Shown: positions 12,422 to 15,018 of the stretch, piece after piece
How positions within the stretch are numbered: position 1 is the stretch's first letter
Layout of the letters: every line of letters begins with the position of its first letter
Source: UBA8106 sp964569695
Lineage (GTDB): Bacteria > Acidobacteriota > Vicinamibacteria > Vicinamibacterales > UBA823
Assembly (NCBI GenBank): GCA_964569695.1
Contig: CAZMUA010000028.1
Span: forward strand, 1 to 15,018
DNA length: 15,018 nt
Reading direction: 5' to 3'
Notes under the pieces: generated by a model
Told to the model about the DNA's origin: nothing
The model's database searches: none
What the model saw: the letters and a program-made list of their open reading frames with translations, nothing else
Translations under genes and position numbers: made by a program

Positions 12422-14260
12422 ATGCTTAGCATTGTGATTCATGTGGCACGAGCATTTATTGGGCTTTTGGCCGTGGTGATATTGCCGGCACTCGCTACTT
12501 CAGTCACAGCTCACACTGGGAAACAAGTCGACAGCACAGCTGAAACTTGGGTGACCAGGACGCTCGAGACCATGTCGCTGGATGAGCAAATCGGCCAGTT
12601 GATCATGCCCTCATTCTTTGGCACCTATACCAGTAGTGATAGTGATGTTTATGACGAACTCGTTCGTTTTGTGCGCGAGTATCATGTGGGTGGTTTTCTC
12701 GTATTTGGTGGACGTGTGCCAACGCCTGGCGTGTTGCTTAATCCAACATACGGATCTGTAATTCTTGGCCAGCCGTTAGCAGCAGCGTCAATGTTGAATC
12801 GTTTGCAAGCCGTTGCGAAGGTGCCATTGTTAAATGCGGCTGATTTTGAGGCTGGCGTAGGCTTTCGCTTGGCGGGTGCAACTGTCTTACCACGTGCGAT
12901 GGCCTTTGGCGCCAGTGGAGACGAGCAGTTGTCTTACGAGGCTGGTCGGACAACAGCACTGGAAGCTCGGGCAATCGGTGTTCATCTCAACTTTGCTCCG
13001 GTCGTCGACGTTAATAACAACCCGAACAATCCAGTCATTAATACGCGCTCGTTCGGCGAGGATCCTATAGCAGTGGGTCGGCTGGCTGCCGCCTATGTAC
13101 GAGGTCTTCATGCCGGAGGGATGCTTGCGACTCTCAAACATTTCCCAGGTCACGGCGATACCGACGTGGATTCCCACGTCGGACTACCGGTCATCCGTCA
13201 TCCACGTGAGCGACTTGAGCGTGTTGAGTGGCCGCCGTTCCGGGACGGTGTTGCGGCGGGAGCTGACGCCATCATGACGGGCCACATTGAACTTCCAGCA
13301 TTGGACCCGACCGTTGGCGTGCCAGCCTCGTTGAGTCGGGAAGTTGTGATGAAAGGGATCCGCGAGGGACTTGGGTTCGACGGCCTGATTTACACCGATG
13401 GAATGCAGATGGGTGCTGTCACGGCACTTATGTCATCTGGTGACGCCGCTGTTCGGGCCATTCAGGCGGGGAATGACGTGCTCGTGCACTCAGCAGATCC
13501 AGCTGAAGCCTTTAACGCCATTCGGATGGCCGTGGAACGTGGCGAAATCGACCCAGCGCAGGTGCGAGCCTCCGCCGCCCGCGTCCTTCGCGCGAAGACT
13601 GCGGTGAACTTACATCGAACTCGAATGGTTGACCTTGCTGCGCTCCCTGCTGCGCTTGGTGGTCGGGTTCACGCTGAAGTAGCGAACCGTGCCAGCGAAG
13701 AGGCTGTCACGCTCATCGCCGACGCAAGAAACCAAATTCCCTTGCAGATCGCTCCGAATGCACGCGTCTTGTATTTATCAGTTCTTGATCGACCGTCTGG
13801 TTGGTTAATCGCGGCACCGAGTCGCACGTTTGTCGCCGAACTTAAGGCTCGCTGGGCCAATGTGACAGCCATCGAGGTCTCAAATCAGACTTTGCCGGCG
13901 ACTCTAGATTTGGTGCGACGTACAGCTGGTCGCTACGATGCAATCATTGCGTCGATTTTTGTTCGCACCACTCCTCGGCCAGGCGGCATGATGCTCGCAC
14001 CACCGCTCGTGTCGTTGCTGCAGGATCTAGTAACGACATCAGCACGATACGATCAGCCATACGCTGCAACATTATTTGGAAGTCCCTATACCGCGATGGC
14101 GCTACCAGATTTGCCAGCTGTGCTTCTTACCTACGATTTCTATGATCGGGCAGAACGTACAGCTGTGAGGGCTCTTGCTGGAGACGTTCCGATTACTGGT
14201 CGACTCCCCATTGAGTTGCCCGGCCTGCTACCAGTTGGACATGGACTGATGCGTCCGTAG
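12422..14260 (+). CDS. Secreted GH3 beta-N-acetylhexosaminidase-type glycosidase
   Basis: A 612-residue glycoside hydrolase family 3 enzyme. A signal peptide covers about residues 1-30 (hydrophobic core FIGLLAVVILPALATSVTA), so it acts outside the cytoplasm. The TIM-barrel domain spans about residues 45-395. It carries the NagZ-type His/Asp dyad motif KHFPGHGDTDVDSH (Lys239, Asp250, His252) and the nucleophile Asp326 in YTDGMQMGA. This motif marks N-acetylglucosaminidases active on peptidoglycan or chitin fragments rather than beta-glucosidases. A C-terminal domain of about 200 residues follows, as in the longer bacterial GH3 enzymes, so it is not a short cytoplasmic NagZ. No ribosome site precedes the ATG; TACCAT 7 nt upstream, with TTGCGG 17 nt before it, could give a leaderless message. 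The exact substrate is not known. Confidence 0.88.
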   Translation: MLSIVIHVARAFIGLLAVVILPALATSVTAHTGKQVDSTAETWVTRTLETMSLDEQIGQLIMPSFFGTYTSSDSDVYDELVRFVREYHVGGFLVFGGRVPTPGVLLNPTYGSVILGQPLAAASMLNRLQAVAKVPLLNAADFEAGVGFRLAGATVLPRAMAFGASGDEQLSYEAGRTTALEARAIGVHLNFAPVVDVNNNPNNPVINTRSFGEDPIAVGRLAAAYVRGLHAGGMLATLKHFPGHGDTDVDSHVGLPVIRHPRERLERVEWPPFRDGVAAGADAIMTGHIELPALDPTVGVPASLSREVVMKGIREGLGFDGLIYTDGMQMGAVTALMSSGDAAVRAIQAGNDVLVHSADPAEAFNAIRMAVERGEIDPAQVRASAARVLRAKTAVNLHRTRMVDLAALPAALGGRVHAEVANRASEEAVTLIADARNQIPLQIAPNARVLYLSVLDRPSGWLIAAPSRTFVAELKARWANVTAIEVSNQTLPATLDLVRRTAGRYDAIIASIFVRTTPRPGGMMLAPPLVSLLQDLVTTSARYDQPYAATLFGSPYTAMALPDLPAVLLTYDFYDRAERTAVRALAGDVPITGRLPIELPGLLPVGHGLMRP

Positions 14261-14313
14261 TCTTGCATCAGTGCCAGTGGGTCAATCCCTCACCAGATGT
14301 ATCAATAACCGCA

Positions 14314-14322
14314 TGTTATACT
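14314..14322 (+). promoter_or_regulatory. Extended -10 promoter of the tRNA-Arg/tadA unit
   Basis: TGTTATACT is a near-consensus extended -10 element 52 nt before the tRNA. No good -35 box is visible. The 114-nt region from the GH3 stop to the tRNA holds nothing else clear; a weak hairpin around 14271-14294 lacks a T-tract. Confidence 0.5.
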
Positions 14323-14374
14323 TAGCGATTTGAGAGTGGACTCTGTCCTGTGTGACACGGTCTTCTTAAGATTC

Positions 14375-14451
14375 GCGCCCTTAGCTCAGCTGGATAGAGC
14401 GTCTGGCTACGAACCAGGAGGTCGCAGGTTCGAATCCTGCAGGGCGCGCCA
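14375..14451 (+). tRNA. tRNA-Arg (anticodon ACG)
   Basis: A complete 77-nt cloverleaf. The acceptor stem is GCGCCCT with AGGGCGC (7 pairs), the D-arm TAGCTCAGCTGGATAGAGC, the anticodon loop CTACGAA with ACG at 14409-14411, the T-arm GCAGGTTCGAATCCTGC, discriminator G and encoded CCA (14449-14451). A34 has to be deaminated to inosine by TadA to read CGU, CGC and CGA, and tadA is the next gene, 1 nt further on. Confidence 0.97.
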
Positions 14452-14452
14452 C

Positions 14453-14926
14453 ATGATCGTCATGCATGAAGCCTATATGCAGGCCGCGCTGGACGAAGCA
14501 CACCGAGCGTCCGCACAACACGAAGTGCCAATTGGTGCCGTCGTAGTTGTCGATGGCAAGGTGGTAGGCACGGGCTTCAATCAGCCGATTTCGACGTCCG
14601 ATCCGACTGCTCATGCGGAGGTAGTTGCCTTGCGAGCAAGTGCCCGCACGATCGGGAATTACCGGATCACCGGTGGCACACTCTATGTCACGGTGGAGCC
14701 CTGCTTGATGTGTGTGGGTGCCATCATTCATGCACGGCTTGGAACGGTGGTGTATGGTGCCGCTGAGCCAAAGACCGGCGCGGTCCAGTCAACGATGCAC
14801 GCTTTCGACCAGAAGGCCTTAAATCATCGCGTGACTGTGGTGAGTGGAGTGCTTGAAGAGGAGTGTGCTGAACTACTCCAGAAATTTTTTTGCGAACGGC
14901 GCAACAAGCATGTGGCAACTGGTTAG
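14453..14926 (+). CDS. tadA: tRNA-specific adenosine deaminase
   Basis: A 157-residue zinc enzyme that converts adenosine 34 of tRNA-Arg(ACG) to inosine. Zinc and catalytic residues are His54 and Glu56 (TAHAEVVAL) and Cys84/Cys87 (EPCLMC). The conserved N-terminal VPIGAVVVVDG, GNYRITGGTLYVTVEPC and GAAEPKTGAV follow the family. The ATG at 14453 comes 1 nt after the CCA of tRNA-Arg; a second ATG at 14462 is also possible. The only purine-rich stretch that could act as a ribosome site (GCAGGG, 14438-14443) is inside the tRNA. The open frame extends upstream through the tRNA but that part is not coding. Secure assignment. Confidence 0.96.
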   Translation: MIVMHEAYMQAALDEAHRASAQHEVPIGAVVVVDGKVVGTGFNQPISTSDPTAHAEVVALRASARTIGNYRITGGTLYVTVEPCLMCVGAIIHARLGTVVYGAAEPKTGAVQSTMHAFDQKALNHRVTVVSGVLEEECAELLQKFFCERRNKHVATG

Positions 14927-14964
14927 GTGCCTATTTACCAGCTGTCGCGGATTGAAATGTTTTC

Positions 14965-15018
14965 GGAGAGGTACCGAAGTGGTCGTAACGGGGGCGCCTC
15001 GAAAGCGTCTTGTCGGGT
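14965..15018 (+). tRNA. tRNA-Ser (anticodon CGA), cut by window end
   Basis: The first 54 nt of a tRNA. It has a 5' acceptor strand GGAGAGG, a D-arm with CCG/CGG and GTGGTCGTAACGG typical of serine tRNAs, and anticodon stem GGCGC/GCGTC around the loop CTCGAAA with CGA at 15000-15002. The start of what should be the long variable arm is visible before the window ends. It begins 38 nt after the tadA stop. The T-arm and 3' acceptor strand are not seen. Confidence 0.88.

Noticed and set aside
14330..14452. Open frame extending tadA upstream by 41 codons
   Set aside because: It runs through the complete tRNA-Arg gene and begins at a TTG. TadA alignments start at the ATG near 14453 or 14462.

Overview
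The window is a 15 kb piece of a draft bacterial chromosome, probably a metagenomic or single-cell scaffold: it contains two runs of exactly 100 Ns, both inside genes. It is housekeeping DNA of mid GC content and I see no phage, IS or CRISPR. Futalosine-route menaquinone genes, a periplasmic binding protein and a secreted GH3 enzyme with a signal peptide point to a diderm bacterium. The general flavour resembles Acidobacteriota, but that placement is a low-confidence inference.

Layout. (1) 1-1580, plus strand: the end of an isc operon, with partial iscS, an IscU-like scaffold with unusual active-site residues, and iscA. (2) 1669-3047, plus: an unknown four-helix membrane protein and an MqnD-family enzyme. 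(3) 6180-3097, minus: a vitamin B12 uptake unit. It has an extended -10 promoter, a complete cobalamin riboswitch, a 50-residue one-helix protein not described here before, an ABC ATPase, a permease broken by a gap, and a periplasmic B12-binding protein. (4) 6290-10760, plus: mqnE, nadA, sodA (Mn type), an eight-helix membrane protein and a zinc-ribbon protein whose second metal site is split by a membrane hairpin. (5) 12339-10764, minus: moaB and moeA for molybdenum cofactor, the latter broken by the second gap. (6) 12422-14260, plus: a secreted GH3 beta-N-acetylhexosaminidase-type enzyme. (7) 14314-15018, plus: tRNA-Arg(ACG), tadA, and the start of tRNA-Ser(CGA).

How the genes connect. IscS, the IscU-like protein and IscA would supply Fe-S clusters, which MqnE (radical SAM) and NadA both need. 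MqnD and MqnE act in the same menaquinone pathway. TadA converts A34 of tRNA-Arg(ACG) to inosine, and here its substrate tRNA lies directly against the tadA start codon.

The points most worth checking are: the IscU homologue with Cys37 replaced by His, Asp39 by Val and the HscA-binding LPPVK motif lost; the small membrane protein first in the riboswitch-controlled operon; the tRNA-Arg/tadA junction with a 1-nt spacer; two perfect palindromes, in front of nadA and sodA; and a recurrent extended -10 promoter motif with hints of leaderless transcripts.
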